Below are positions 53,066 to 60,715 of a stretch of DNA of 64,000 bases, in pieces. The stretch's first letter is position 1. Each line of letters starts with the position of its first letter. The position numbers and the translations under genes are program-made. The notes beneath the pieces are model-generated. The model searched no databases. It saw nothing but the letters and a program-made list of their open reading frames with translations, and was not told where the DNA came from. Source of the DNA: Candidatus Gastranaerophilales bacterium (GTDB lineage: Bacteria; Cyanobacteriota; Vampirovibrionia; Gastranaerophilales; Gastranaerophilaceae); the NCBI GenBank assembly GCA_944325735.1, contig CALVBI010000002.1:620001-684000 (forward strand), in the 5' to 3' direction.

Positions 53066-53630
53066 TTTTCTTATTTTCCAATTCCTTATCAATTTCTGGC
53101 TCACTAATCAATTTATCAGCATCAACAGGTGGTAAATTATGTTTTGCTAAAATATCATCAGTTTCAAAACGATTTACGCAATGGTCAATAAATAAAATAC
53201 CATCCAAATGGTCATTTTCATGCTGAATCGCACGGGCAAGCAGGCAACCATCCTTTGCTTCGAGTACAAATGGACGACCATGTCTATCAAGTGCTTTTAC
53301 CATTACATAATCATAACGTTTAACATCAGTATACGCTTCAGGAAAACTTATGCAACCCTCTTGAGCTACAACAGCACCAGATTTTTTAATAATTTTAGGA
53401 TTAATGAAAACTATTGGATTCAAAGGCTCATCATTTTTTGAAACATCAATTACAAAGACTCTATAATTAACACCAATTTGAGGTGCAGCCATACCTACGC
53501 CATTTTTAGCGTACATTGTATCCAATAAATCCTGAACAAGATCTTGAATTTTTTTAGATACCTTATGAACCTCTTTTGAAGGTTCTCTTAAACTTTTTTC
53601 TCCATATTGCAAAACTCTTTTTACAGACAT
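53058..53630 (-). CDS. def: Peptide deformylase
   Basis: Removes the formyl group of new proteins. The 190-residue metalloenzyme has GVGMAAPQIG (44-53), EGCISFP with the metal Cys93, and the HEXXH motif QHENDHLDG (His137, Glu138, His141). The C-terminal 25 residues are an extra acidic tail. AGAGG precedes the ATG. It is coupled to fmt. Confidence 0.97.
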   Translation of the reverse strand: MSVKRVLQYGEKSLREPSKEVHKVSKKIQDLVQDLLDTMYAKNGVGMAAPQIGVNYRVFVIDVSKNDEPLNPIVFINPKIIKKSGAVVAQEGCISFPEAYTDVKRYDYVMVKALDRHGRPFVLEAKDGCLLARAIQHENDHLDGILFIDHCVNRFETDDILAKHNLPPVDADKLISEPEIDKELENKKND

Positions 53631-53684
53631 ATTAAACCTCTTTACTAATACTTCCTCTTAATAAATACTATACTATAAAAAAGC

Positions 53685-54353
53685 CTATCTTACATCTAAA
53701 AACTTATGAACTTGAGGTATTAATCTCACTTTTTCATATCTATCTAAGAATTTATCAAGAATTGTTGATGCAAATTCAGAAGAAACAGACATTTTATCTT
53801 GAATCATTTCAGGCTGTAAAATAAGCTCAATACCATATTTTTTAGCTAAATCAGAACTTCTTTGAATTTCATCATCAGAAATTTTTTCATTAAAAACAAT
53901 TTTAGCAAAAGTTTCAATACCATTACAATTTTCAAAGAATTTATCATGGAATTTGTAAGAATCTTTAATACCTGTAGCACTCTCTAACTTAATATCAGCA
54001 GATACAATATCAATAAAAGGCTTAACAATTAATAACTTATCAGCCAAAGTCGCATTTGTCTCTAAATAAATTTTCTTATTGACCAAAGGTAAAAAATCCT
54101 TCAGAAAATCTGCAGCCAAAAGAGGTTCTCCCCCCGTTAGAGAAACAGAATGAACTAATTTATATGAGTTTACAACCTCAGCTAATTCACAAGGATTATA
54201 TTCCTTATAATCGTTTTCAGAAGAAAATTCAGTATCGCAATAATTACATTTTAAATTGCAATTACAAAATCTAATAAATAACTGCTTATAACCGACATAA
54301 GGACCTTCACCCTGTATTGATTCAAAAATTTCTTTTATTCTTACATTATTCAT
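53685..54353 (-). CDS. queE: 7-carboxy-7-deazaguanine synthase (radical SAM)
   Basis: QueE makes 7-carboxy-7-deazaguanine for queuosine. The 222-residue protein has IQGEGPYVGYKQLFIRF and the radical SAM motif CNLKCNYC (Cys32, 36, 39), plus an extra Cys30, then SLTGGEPLL. The end RLIPQVHKFLDVR is typical of QueE. Other queuosine genes are not in this window. The start overlaps the dnaJ stop by 8 bases. Confidence 0.93.
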   Translation of the reverse strand: MNNVRIKEIFESIQGEGPYVGYKQLFIRFCNCNLKCNYCDTEFSSENDYKEYNPCELAEVVNSYKLVHSVSLTGGEPLLAADFLKDFLPLVNKKIYLETNATLADKLLIVKPFIDIVSADIKLESATGIKDSYKFHDKFFENCNGIETFAKIVFNEKISDDEIQRSSDLAKKYGIELILQPEMIQDKMSVSSEFASTILDKFLDRYEKVRLIPQVHKFLDVR

Positions 54354-55359
54354 TTAATAAATTCTCTCGTATATTTTGTGATGACAATTTTTTAAGCTTT
54401 TCATAAAGCCTAATTTCATCATCGGACAAAGAACAAGAAATTTCAATATGCACAATAACTATCATATCGCCTACTTTTCCATTTTGATTAAGCCCCTGAC
54501 CTGATAGGCGAAATTTTTGACCAGAATGAGTCTTTGGAGGAATTTTTAAATTAACAGAACCCTCAAAAACAGGAATTGAAATATTTCCACCTAAAACAGC
54601 CTCAAATGGGGTAATAGGGACATTATAAATCACATTATTACCATCAAATGTTATTCGATTATTCGGTTCAATTTTAATTTTCAAATATAAATCACCATTA
54701 CGCCCACCATTTTGACCGCATTTACCCTCTTGAGAAATTCTTAATTTTGTACCGTTTTTCACATTTTTAGGGATTTTTACAGTAATTTTTTTATGCTCTA
54801 TTTTTTCACCGGTACCTTTACAAACATGGCATAAAGAACCATTAATAAACTTTCTTCCTTTACAATTTGGACATTCAGAAGAATGCATAACATTTATTAT
54901 ACGTTCAGCACCATTCACAGCCTCTTTGATTGTGATTGAAATATCTTCAAACAGATCTTCTCCACGTTTTGGATATACTCTTTCTTTTTTAGGTTTAGGT
55001 TTAGAAAACTCTTCAAATATGTCATTTATTTTTTTAGAAAATTCATCTTTAGACATTTTAGGCTCAGTATGATTTTGAGAAGAATTGTTCTTTTTATATT
55101 CACTTTGGGCTTTATCAGATGATGTATGTTGTTTTTCTTGTTTTGGAGCAGATTTAAAAAATCCATTTATTGTATCATATTGCATTCTTTTTTTAGCATC
55201 TGACAAAACTTCATATGCTTCTGTTATATCTTTAAATTGAGCTGTGCCATAAGGATTTACATCTGGATGAAATTTCCTTGCCAAACGTCTGTATGCAGAT
55301 TTAATTTCTGCATCAGAACTGTCAGGTGTAACTCCAAGAATTGAATAATAGTTCTTCAT
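54346..55359 (-). CDS. dnaJ: DnaJ-type chaperone with a reduced zinc finger
   Basis: The 337-residue protein has an N-terminal J domain (about 1-65) with the HPD motif (FHPDVNP), a Lys/Ser/Glu-rich linker without a strong G/F region (about 65-130), a zinc part with only two CxxC units (CPNCKGR and CHVCKGTGE, about 165-185) instead of the usual four, and the DnaJ C-terminal beta domains (about 190-320). It is thus able to hold a single zinc. Classical DnaJ holds two. It stimulates Hsp70 ATPase. A gap of 21 bases separates it from the purD-like gene; it overlaps queE. Confidence 0.92.
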   Translation of the reverse strand: MKNYYSILGVTPDSSDAEIKSAYRRLARKFHPDVNPYGTAQFKDITEAYEVLSDAKKRMQYDTINGFFKSAPKQEKQHTSSDKAQSEYKKNNSSQNHTEPKMSKDEFSKKINDIFEEFSKPKPKKERVYPKRGEDLFEDISITIKEAVNGAERIINVMHSSECPNCKGRKFINGSLCHVCKGTGEKIEHKKITVKIPKNVKNGTKLRISQEGKCGQNGGRNGDLYLKIKIEPNNRITFDGNNVIYNVPITPFEAVLGGNISIPVFEGSVNLKIPPKTHSGQKFRLSGQGLNQNGKVGDMIVIVHIEISCSLSDDEIRLYEKLKKLSSQNIRENLLNE

Positions 55360-55380
55360 ATCTTCATATATAATGAAGTT

Positions 55381-56625
55381 TTAAAATTTTTCAACCTGCT
55401 CACAAATATCAGTACGGTATTTTTTACCATCAAAATTAATTAATTCAACATCCTCATATAAGAATTTACGAGCTCTTGATAAAGTTTTAGCTGTTTTTGT
55501 AACAACTAAAGATTTTCCTTTAACTGTCTCATATTCTAAATATTTATTTTTTACATTTCCGAAATGCGAAATATCTGATTCTACTAAATCTAATCCGCTA
55601 ATGATTTTACCTTCATTTCTTGCTGAAATAACACAAGACACAGATGAATTATCAGATACGTCTATTTTTTCATAATCATCAGCAAACGAACCAACCGCAC
55701 AAGCCTCAAATAAAGTTAATAAATTTTCATCTATCAAATTTAAAACAGCCTCAGCATCATGATCAGATAAGAATGGTTTAAAATCTAATACAACATATTG
55801 ATTATCATCAGTTAAAACACAATCAATCCCTAAAATACCAAGATAAGGAGTTTCTTTCTTTTGTAAAGAATCTAACACCCTAGCTACAACATTTTGCATT
55901 ATGTTTAATTCAACATCTTTTGATACTTTATAATCAGGAGTATAAGCTCCAATTCCAGATGTTAAAATTCCAGCATCACCATTTTCCATAAACTTATAAT
56001 TAGCAACAGTAGCAATTGGTAATGCACTATATCCATCAGTTACAACATAAAAAGTAAATTCATGTCCATAGACATAATCTTCTAATACAACCTTTTTTTC
56101 ATCTCGACAAAATAAATCCTCTACAAAAGTCTTTGAATTAATAAAAGATGTACAAACTAACCTATCTGCAGACATGGATGTTTCATCAGTTCTTATAACT
56201 TGAGGCATAGGTGCATTTTTTAGATAATCTACAGCCATTTGTAATTTGTCAAAAATTGCAAATCTTGGAGTAGGAATTCTTAATTTATACAAGAATTTTT
56301 TACCAACTGAACGACTTATTGCAAAAGTTGAACTTTGAGCAGTCGGGGCAAATATTAATTGAGAATTTGCTTGAAAAAGGCCAGAAATATCATTTTTAAT
56401 AGCAGTTTCAGAAGTTGCAATAGTTAAATCAATTGCATTTTCTAAAACAAACTCTAATAACTCCTGAACGTTATCTTGACGAATATCAATACATTCTGCA
56501 ATTTCTTTTATAGCAGAATTGCCAGGAGCAACAAAGATATCACAAGTATAATTTTTGAACTTTTTTACCAACGCGAATTCTTTTGCAGAATTACCAACAA
56601 TTAATATTTTTTTTCTCTTTTCCAT
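55381..56625 (-). CDS. PurD-like ATP-grasp protein, divergent
   Basis: The 414-residue protein follows the layout of phosphoribosylamine-glycine ligase: start ILIVGNSAKEFALVKKF, VAPGNSAIKEIAE, a FAPTAQSS stretch and LRIPTPRFAIF, GHEFTFYVVTDG, and AYTPDYKVS. But the Gly-rich ATP loop (VVKADGLAAGKG in PurD) reads VIRTDETSMSADR and the metal-binding end reads VVLDFKPFLSDHDAE rather than EFNVRFGDPE. Either a divergent PurD or a relative with changed function. The -10 (56632-56637) lies right before the ATG with no Shine-Dalgarno, so the message is likely leaderless. It heads the purD-like, dnaJ, queE, def, fmt, aroH run. Confidence 0.7.
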   Translation of the reverse strand: MEKRKKILIVGNSAKEFALVKKFKNYTCDIFVAPGNSAIKEIAECIDIRQDNVQELLEFVLENAIDLTIATSETAIKNDISGLFQANSQLIFAPTAQSSTFAISRSVGKKFLYKLRIPTPRFAIFDKLQMAVDYLKNAPMPQVIRTDETSMSADRLVCTSFINSKTFVEDLFCRDEKKVVLEDYVYGHEFTFYVVTDGYSALPIATVANYKFMENGDAGILTSGIGAYTPDYKVSKDVELNIMQNVVARVLDSLQKKETPYLGILGIDCVLTDDNQYVVLDFKPFLSDHDAEAVLNLIDENLLTLFEACAVGSFADDYEKIDVSDNSSVSCVISARNEGKIISGLDLVESDISHFGNVKNKYLEYETVKGKSLVVTKTAKTLSRARKFLYEDVELINFDGKKYRTDICEQVEKF

Positions 56626-56631
56626 ACTCGT

Positions 56632-56637
56632 ATTATA
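56632..56637 (-). promoter_or_regulatory. -10 of the purD-like operon, leaderless start
   Basis: On the minus strand TATAAT ends six bases before the ATG, so transcription should start at or beside the A of the start codon (56625). Confidence 0.5.
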
Positions 56638-56702
56638 TTACAAAAAATTCTAAACCATATACAGGATATTATTAAAAAATATTAAGAAATTAAATAAAAT
56701 CA

Positions 56703-56711
56703 TGGTATAAT
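56703..56711 (+). promoter_or_regulatory. Extended -10 promoter of the 75-residue protein gene
   Basis: TGGTATAAT, a TGn extended -10. The leader to the ATG at 56768 is about 50 bases. Confidence 0.6.
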
Positions 56712-56767
56712 TATGACAAACTAAAAATTATAATTAATCTTATTAAAGAAGTGAGGTATTGGTAAGT

Positions 56768-56995
56768 ATGGCAGGTATTGTAAATTTATTATCACAAATG
56801 TTTGTTCCTCAAACAACCCAAGTTGCTGTTCCGGTAAAATCATCAAATCCATATAGCAACAATCCATTTGTAAACTATAACGGTAACAATTTGAACAATT
56901 ATGCAAAAAATAACCCTGTAAGAGGTGGATATTTTGCAGGTTATTATAACGGCAAACAAAATATTGTCGGACAACGCTTATTTATTGAGGTTTAG
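56768..56995 (+). CDS. Small Asn-rich protein of unknown function
   Basis: The 75-residue protein begins MAGIVNLLSQMFVPQ and is rich in Asn, Tyr, Gly and Pro, with RGGYFAGYYNGKQNIVGQ near the end. It is unrecognised. The N-terminal 15 residues are amphipathic. An in-frame TTG 9 bases upstream is possible but sits too close to GTGAGG; the ATG is 11 bases from it. It lies just before a pilin-like gene, whose own promoter begins 12 bases after its stop. Confidence 0.6.
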   Translation: MAGIVNLLSQMFVPQTTQVAVPVKSSNPYSNNPFVNYNGNNLNNYAKNNPVRGGYFAGYYNGKQNIVGQRLFIEV

Positions 56996-57007
56996 ACTAT
57001 TCAACAA

Positions 57008-57036
57008 TTGACATTAATAGGGAAAAAGGTTATAAT
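57008..57036 (+). promoter_or_regulatory. Perfect consensus sigma-70 promoter of the pilin-like pair
   Basis: TTGACA (57008-57013), exactly 17 bases, TATAAT (57031-57036). It is the only promoter in the window I found with both hexamers perfect. Confidence 0.9.
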
Positions 57037-57066
57037 TATATATACATAAGAAAGTAAGTTGGTTAT

Positions 57067-57768
57067 ATGAGAAATACAAAAATTTTAGGATTTTCACTGT
57101 CAGAAGCTCTTATAGCAGTTGCTGTTATAGGTATAATTGCTGCAATTACAGTTCCAAACGTTATATCTAGTTTTCAAAAACAATCAATGATTGCATTATT
57201 ACAGAAAACTTATCTTGAACTTGGTCAAAATTTAATAATATTGAGAACAGAAGCATATAATAAAACTTTTTATCAATCAATATTAAGCTTACAAGGCCGA
57301 ACTATTGCAAATACCGCTGGTCGCTTCTTTATTGGGGACGCAAATAACAAGCCTTATTACAGTATTGCAAAAGATTGTGGAACCACAGCTCAACCATGTT
57401 TTGCAGCATCTTATTCAAATATTAATGGGAATAAAACTGAAGCTTTTTCTTGCAGTACTGGCTATAATGTCATTATAAAAAGTGGAACAGCTATGTGCAT
57501 AGTCCCTGCGAATGATGGAAATCCAGCAGTAGTATATGTAGATGTTAACGGTCCAGATAGCCCAAACATTGGTGGCAGAGATATGTTTACATTCTATATA
57601 TATGATGATTATAGCATTGATGAAAAGGGAATTACTCCAGACAAAATAAAGAATAATACTGCAAAAACAGAAAGAGAAACTTTATTCACCAATTCTTGTT
57701 TATCTTCTACTAAAGGAGAAGGCTGCTTTGGAAAACTTTTAAATGATAATTGGAAAATGAATTATTAA
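57067..57768 (+). CDS. Type IV pilin-like protein
   Basis: The 233-residue protein has a short leader MRNTKILG and prepilin motif GFSLSEALIAV (Gly8/Phe9, Glu+5) with an N-terminal hydrophobic helix. The globular part has paired Cys, the late block NGPDSPN ... GGRDMFTFYIYDD, and the end NDNWKMNY. It is 18 bases before another pilin-like gene. With a consensus promoter, high expression is expected. Whether these are pilus subunits or minor pseudopilins is open. Confidence 0.93.
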   Translation: MRNTKILGFSLSEALIAVAVIGIIAAITVPNVISSFQKQSMIALLQKTYLELGQNLIILRTEAYNKTFYQSILSLQGRTIANTAGRFFIGDANNKPYYSIAKDCGTTAQPCFAASYSNINGNKTEAFSCSTGYNVIIKSGTAMCIVPANDGNPAVVYVDVNGPDSPNIGGRDMFTFYIYDDYSIDEKGITPDKIKNNTAKTERETLFTNSCLSSTKGEGCFGKLLNDNWKMNY

Positions 57769-57786
57769 TATTAGAAAGGAATAATC

Positions 57787-58389
57787 ATGAATAAAAAATT
57801 TGCATTTACACTAACTGAAGTTTTAGTAACTATGGGGATAATAGGTGTAATATCAGCATTAACCGTTCCAACATTAATGAATAACTACCAAAGAAAAGCT
57901 TATTCCGTTCAATTAAGAAAAATAACAACAGAAATTGGTAGCGCTGCAGATATGTTAATTACGGAAGAAGGTAAATCAAGATTTTCTGCAACATCGGAAT
58001 TTGCAAACTTAGATTTATTTGTAACTCGAAGACTAAAAACAACAAAAACTTGTGCTTCTACAGATGTAGCAAAATGCTTCGCAAGTGAGAATTATGGAAG
58101 TATAAACGGCAATACAACAGAAGCTTTTGCATGTGCAGGGAATTCTTATGTTTTGGCAAGTTCTGCGGCAATTTGTATGACAAAAAGTGGCAGTAGTGTT
58201 AAAGTAAATATAGACATAAATGGACAAGAAGGTCCAAATATTGGTGGTAGAGATATGTTTGTATTTATGATAGATAGCAATGGAGATATAAAAGGAACAG
58301 GAAATGATACAAGCTGTTTAACAAGCACTACAGGTGATGGCTGTTACGACTTGTTAGCAGAAGAAAGCAATTGGAAAATGAATTATTAA
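57787..58389 (+). CDS. Type IV pilin-like protein
   Basis: The 200-residue protein has a six-residue leader MNKKFA and AFTLTEVLVTMGIIG with Ala instead of Gly at -1 and Glu+5. The globular part has Cys pairs, NGQEGPN ... GGRDMFVFMID and the end ESNWKMNY. The same Ala at -1 is in the poly-C pilin. It follows a similar gene by 18 bases with an AGAAAGGA Shine-Dalgarno, and both share a terminator. Confidence 0.93.
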   Translation: MNKKFAFTLTEVLVTMGIIGVISALTVPTLMNNYQRKAYSVQLRKITTEIGSAADMLITEEGKSRFSATSEFANLDLFVTRRLKTTKTCASTDVAKCFASENYGSINGNTTEAFACAGNSYVLASSAAICMTKSGSSVKVNIDINGQEGPNIGGRDMFVFMIDSNGDIKGTGNDTSCLTSTTGDGCYDLLAEESNWKMNY

Positions 58390-58413
58390 TTTAATCAACA
58401 ATTTAATATCTAA

Positions 58414-58449
58414 TAAAAAACATACAGGAAGTATCTTGTATGTTTTTTA
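58414..58449 (+). terminator. Intrinsic terminator of the pilin-like pair
   Basis: AAAAAACATACA and TGTATGTTTTTT pair around a loop of ten bases. Confidence 0.85.
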
Positions 58450-58547
58450 TTACCGAAAGGACTATAAATAGGTTAAAAAGCTTAATAATTCTTTAAGATG
58501 AATTTAATGTTACAAGTTTTTATTATAAAATTAATAAAAGAGAGTAT

Positions 58548-59645
58548 ATGATGAATATGAATTTAGTAATTGGATGTGGACTATCGGGAGCTACAATTGC
58601 TCGACTATTAGCAGAAAATGGAGAAAAAGTTCTTATCATTGATAAGAAAAATCATATTGGTGGAAACATTTATGACTATACAGATGAAAATGGTATTTGC
58701 ATACATAAGTATGGCTCACATATTTTCCATACAAACAATGAAAAAGTATGGGAATTTGTAAAAAGATTTACGGACTTTAACACATACATGCACAAAGTAA
58801 TTGCAATAATTGATGGCATAGAAACAACTATACCTTTCAATATCAATACTCTTTATGATGTTTTTCCAAAAAGTCTTGCAGAAAGACTAGAAACTAAACT
58901 GCTAAAAGTATTTGAGTATAACACCAAAGTCCCAATTTTAAAGTTTCAAGAACAAAAAGATGAAGATTTAAAATTTCTATCTAACTATGTATATGAAAAA
59001 GTTTTTCTCCATTACACAGCAAAACAATGGGGGAAAAATCCAAATGAAATAGATAGTGCTGTTACAGCAAGAGTCCCTGTATATATAAGTAAAGACTCAA
59101 GATACTTCCAAGACAAATATCAAGGGATCCCCCTTAACGGCTATACTAAAATGGTTGAAAATATTTTAGATCATCCAAATATAACTGTAAAACTAAACAC
59201 CGAATACAATAAATCTTTTTCAGGTTATAAACAAATATTTTGTACCGGATCCATTGATGAATTCTTTGATTATAAATATGGAGAGTTACCTTATAGAAGT
59301 GTAAATTTCAAATTTGAAACTCATAATTGCGAATATTATCAATCAAACGCAGTCGTAAATTATCCTTGTAATTATGATTTTACAAGAATTCACGAATACA
59401 AATATTATCTTAATGATAAGTCAGAAAAAACAGTAATTGCAAAAGAATATTCTGAGCCTTTCAAAAATGGTGAAAATGAAAGATATTACCCAATCATAAA
59501 CAATGAAAATTTAGCAATTTATGAAAAATATCAAAAAGAAACACCTAATAATGTATATTTTCTTGGCAGATTAGGTGATTATAAATACTATGATATGGAT
59601 AAAGCAATAGAAAGAGCTATAAATTTATTTAAGGAGATAAAATAA
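58548..59645 (+). CDS. glf: UDP-galactopyranose mutase
   Basis: Glf is a flavoenzyme that converts UDP-galactopyranose to UDP-galactofuranose. The 365-residue protein has the FAD motif VIGCGLSGATIARLLAE (about 6-22), EKVLIIDKKNHIGGN, IHKYGSHIFHTN, and KQWGKNP, with the late LGRLGDYKYYDMDKAI. It starts a glycan locus, so galactofuranose is expected in the surface polymer. The start ATG at 58548 is followed by two more ATG codons; any of them could be used. Confidence 0.96.
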   Translation: MMNMNLVIGCGLSGATIARLLAENGEKVLIIDKKNHIGGNIYDYTDENGICIHKYGSHIFHTNNEKVWEFVKRFTDFNTYMHKVIAIIDGIETTIPFNINTLYDVFPKSLAERLETKLLKVFEYNTKVPILKFQEQKDEDLKFLSNYVYEKVFLHYTAKQWGKNPNEIDSAVTARVPVYISKDSRYFQDKYQGIPLNGYTKMVENILDHPNITVKLNTEYNKSFSGYKQIFCTGSIDEFFDYKYGELPYRSVNFKFETHNCEYYQSNAVVNYPCNYDFTRIHEYKYYLNDKSEKTVIAKEYSEPFKNGENERYYPIINNENLAIYEKYQKETPNNVYFLGRLGDYKYYDMDKAIERAINLFKEIK

Positions 59646-59647
59646 TA

Positions 59648-60715
59648 ATGGCGAAAATCAGTGTAGTAGTTCCTGTATATAACGTTGAAAAATACCTAAA
59701 AGAATGTATCGACAGCATAATAAATCAAACCTTAGAAGATATAGAAATTATCTGTGTAAATGATGGATCTACTGATTCGTCACTTGAAATATTAAATGAT
59801 TATGCAAAAAAAGATTCTAGAATAATTGTCATTAATAAATCTAATTCCGGCTACGGACACACAATGAATATGGGACTTAATGCTGCAACTGGAGAATATA
59901 TCGGGATAATAGAATCTGATGACTTCGCTGATAAAAATATGTTTGAAGATCTCTACAAATTAGCAAAAGAATACGATGCTGATATTGTAAAAGGAGATTG
60001 GTACAATTACTGGTCCAAAAATAAATTTGCAAGAAAAAATAACAGAATTTCATCTGCAAAAGCCCTAAAATTAACAAATTCAAAACTAGATAAAAGTCTT
60101 TTACGCATAAATCCATCCGTTTGGAGTGCGATTTATAAAAAAGAATTTCTTAATAAATATAATATTAGATTTTTAGAAACACCTGGTGCAAGCTATCAAG
60201 ATCTTGCTTTTTCATTCAAAGTTTTTGCCCTGGCTGAAAAAGTAATCTTAACTGATAAAGCATATTTATATTACAGACAAGACAATATGAATTCTTCGGT
60301 AAAAAGCAAAACAAAAGTATACTGCGTATGCGATGAATATGAAGAAATTGATAGATTTTTAGAACAATATCCTGATTTAAAATTTGAATTTAAAGTCCAA
60401 GAAGAAATTAACCGCTATAATGGCTATGTTAGTTCTGTTCTAAGAATTGATGATTCTGTCAAACCAGAATTTGTAAAAGTATTTTCAGATCATTTCAAAG
60501 AAGAATATAATACAGGATTACTTGGGAATGAATTTTTTAAAAAAATTAATAAAAAAGAATTTATGACATTAATCAATAACCCTGAAAAATATATTAAAGT
60601 TCTTAAATCTATTGAAAAAAGACGAAAATTTAATCAATTTAGAAAAAATATTTTATCAATCCATTTTAGAAATGGGAAATTAAATCTTACCTTATTTGGC
60701 AAAGAGGTTATATAA
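59648..60715 (+). CDS. Family 2 glycosyltransferase
   Basis: The 355-residue protein has the GT-A start ISVVVPVYNVEKYLKECIDSI, the VNDGSTDSS motif, GYGHTMNMGLNAATGEYIGI and a metal-binding ESDD. It adds a sugar to a surface glycan; substrates unknown. The end is basic (FRNGKLNLTLFGKEVI), similar to a short tail shared with other proteins in this locus. It begins 2 bases after glf and ends at the start of the HAD-containing gene. Confidence 0.93.
   Translation: MAKISVVVPVYNVEKYLKECIDSIINQTLEDIEIICVNDGSTDSSLEILNDYAKKDSRIIVINKSNSGYGHTMNMGLNAATGEYIGIIESDDFADKNMFEDLYKLAKEYDADIVKGDWYNYWSKNKFARKNNRISSAKALKLTNSKLDKSLLRINPSVWSAIYKKEFLNKYNIRFLETPGASYQDLAFSFKVFALAEKVILTDKAYLYYRQDNMNSSVKSKTKVYCVCDEYEEIDRFLEQYPDLKFEFKVQEEINRYNGYVSSVLRIDDSVKPEFVKVFSDHFKEEYNTGLLGNEFFKKINKKEFMTLINNPEKYIKVLKSIEKRRKFNQFRKNILSIHFRNGKLNLTLFGKEVI

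Noticed and set aside
23161-58517. TGTTACAAA-like elements before many genes (23161, 27729, 30749, 48018, 58508)
   Set aside because: Distances to starts vary from about 30 to 90 bases; too loose to claim a site without a genome-wide count.
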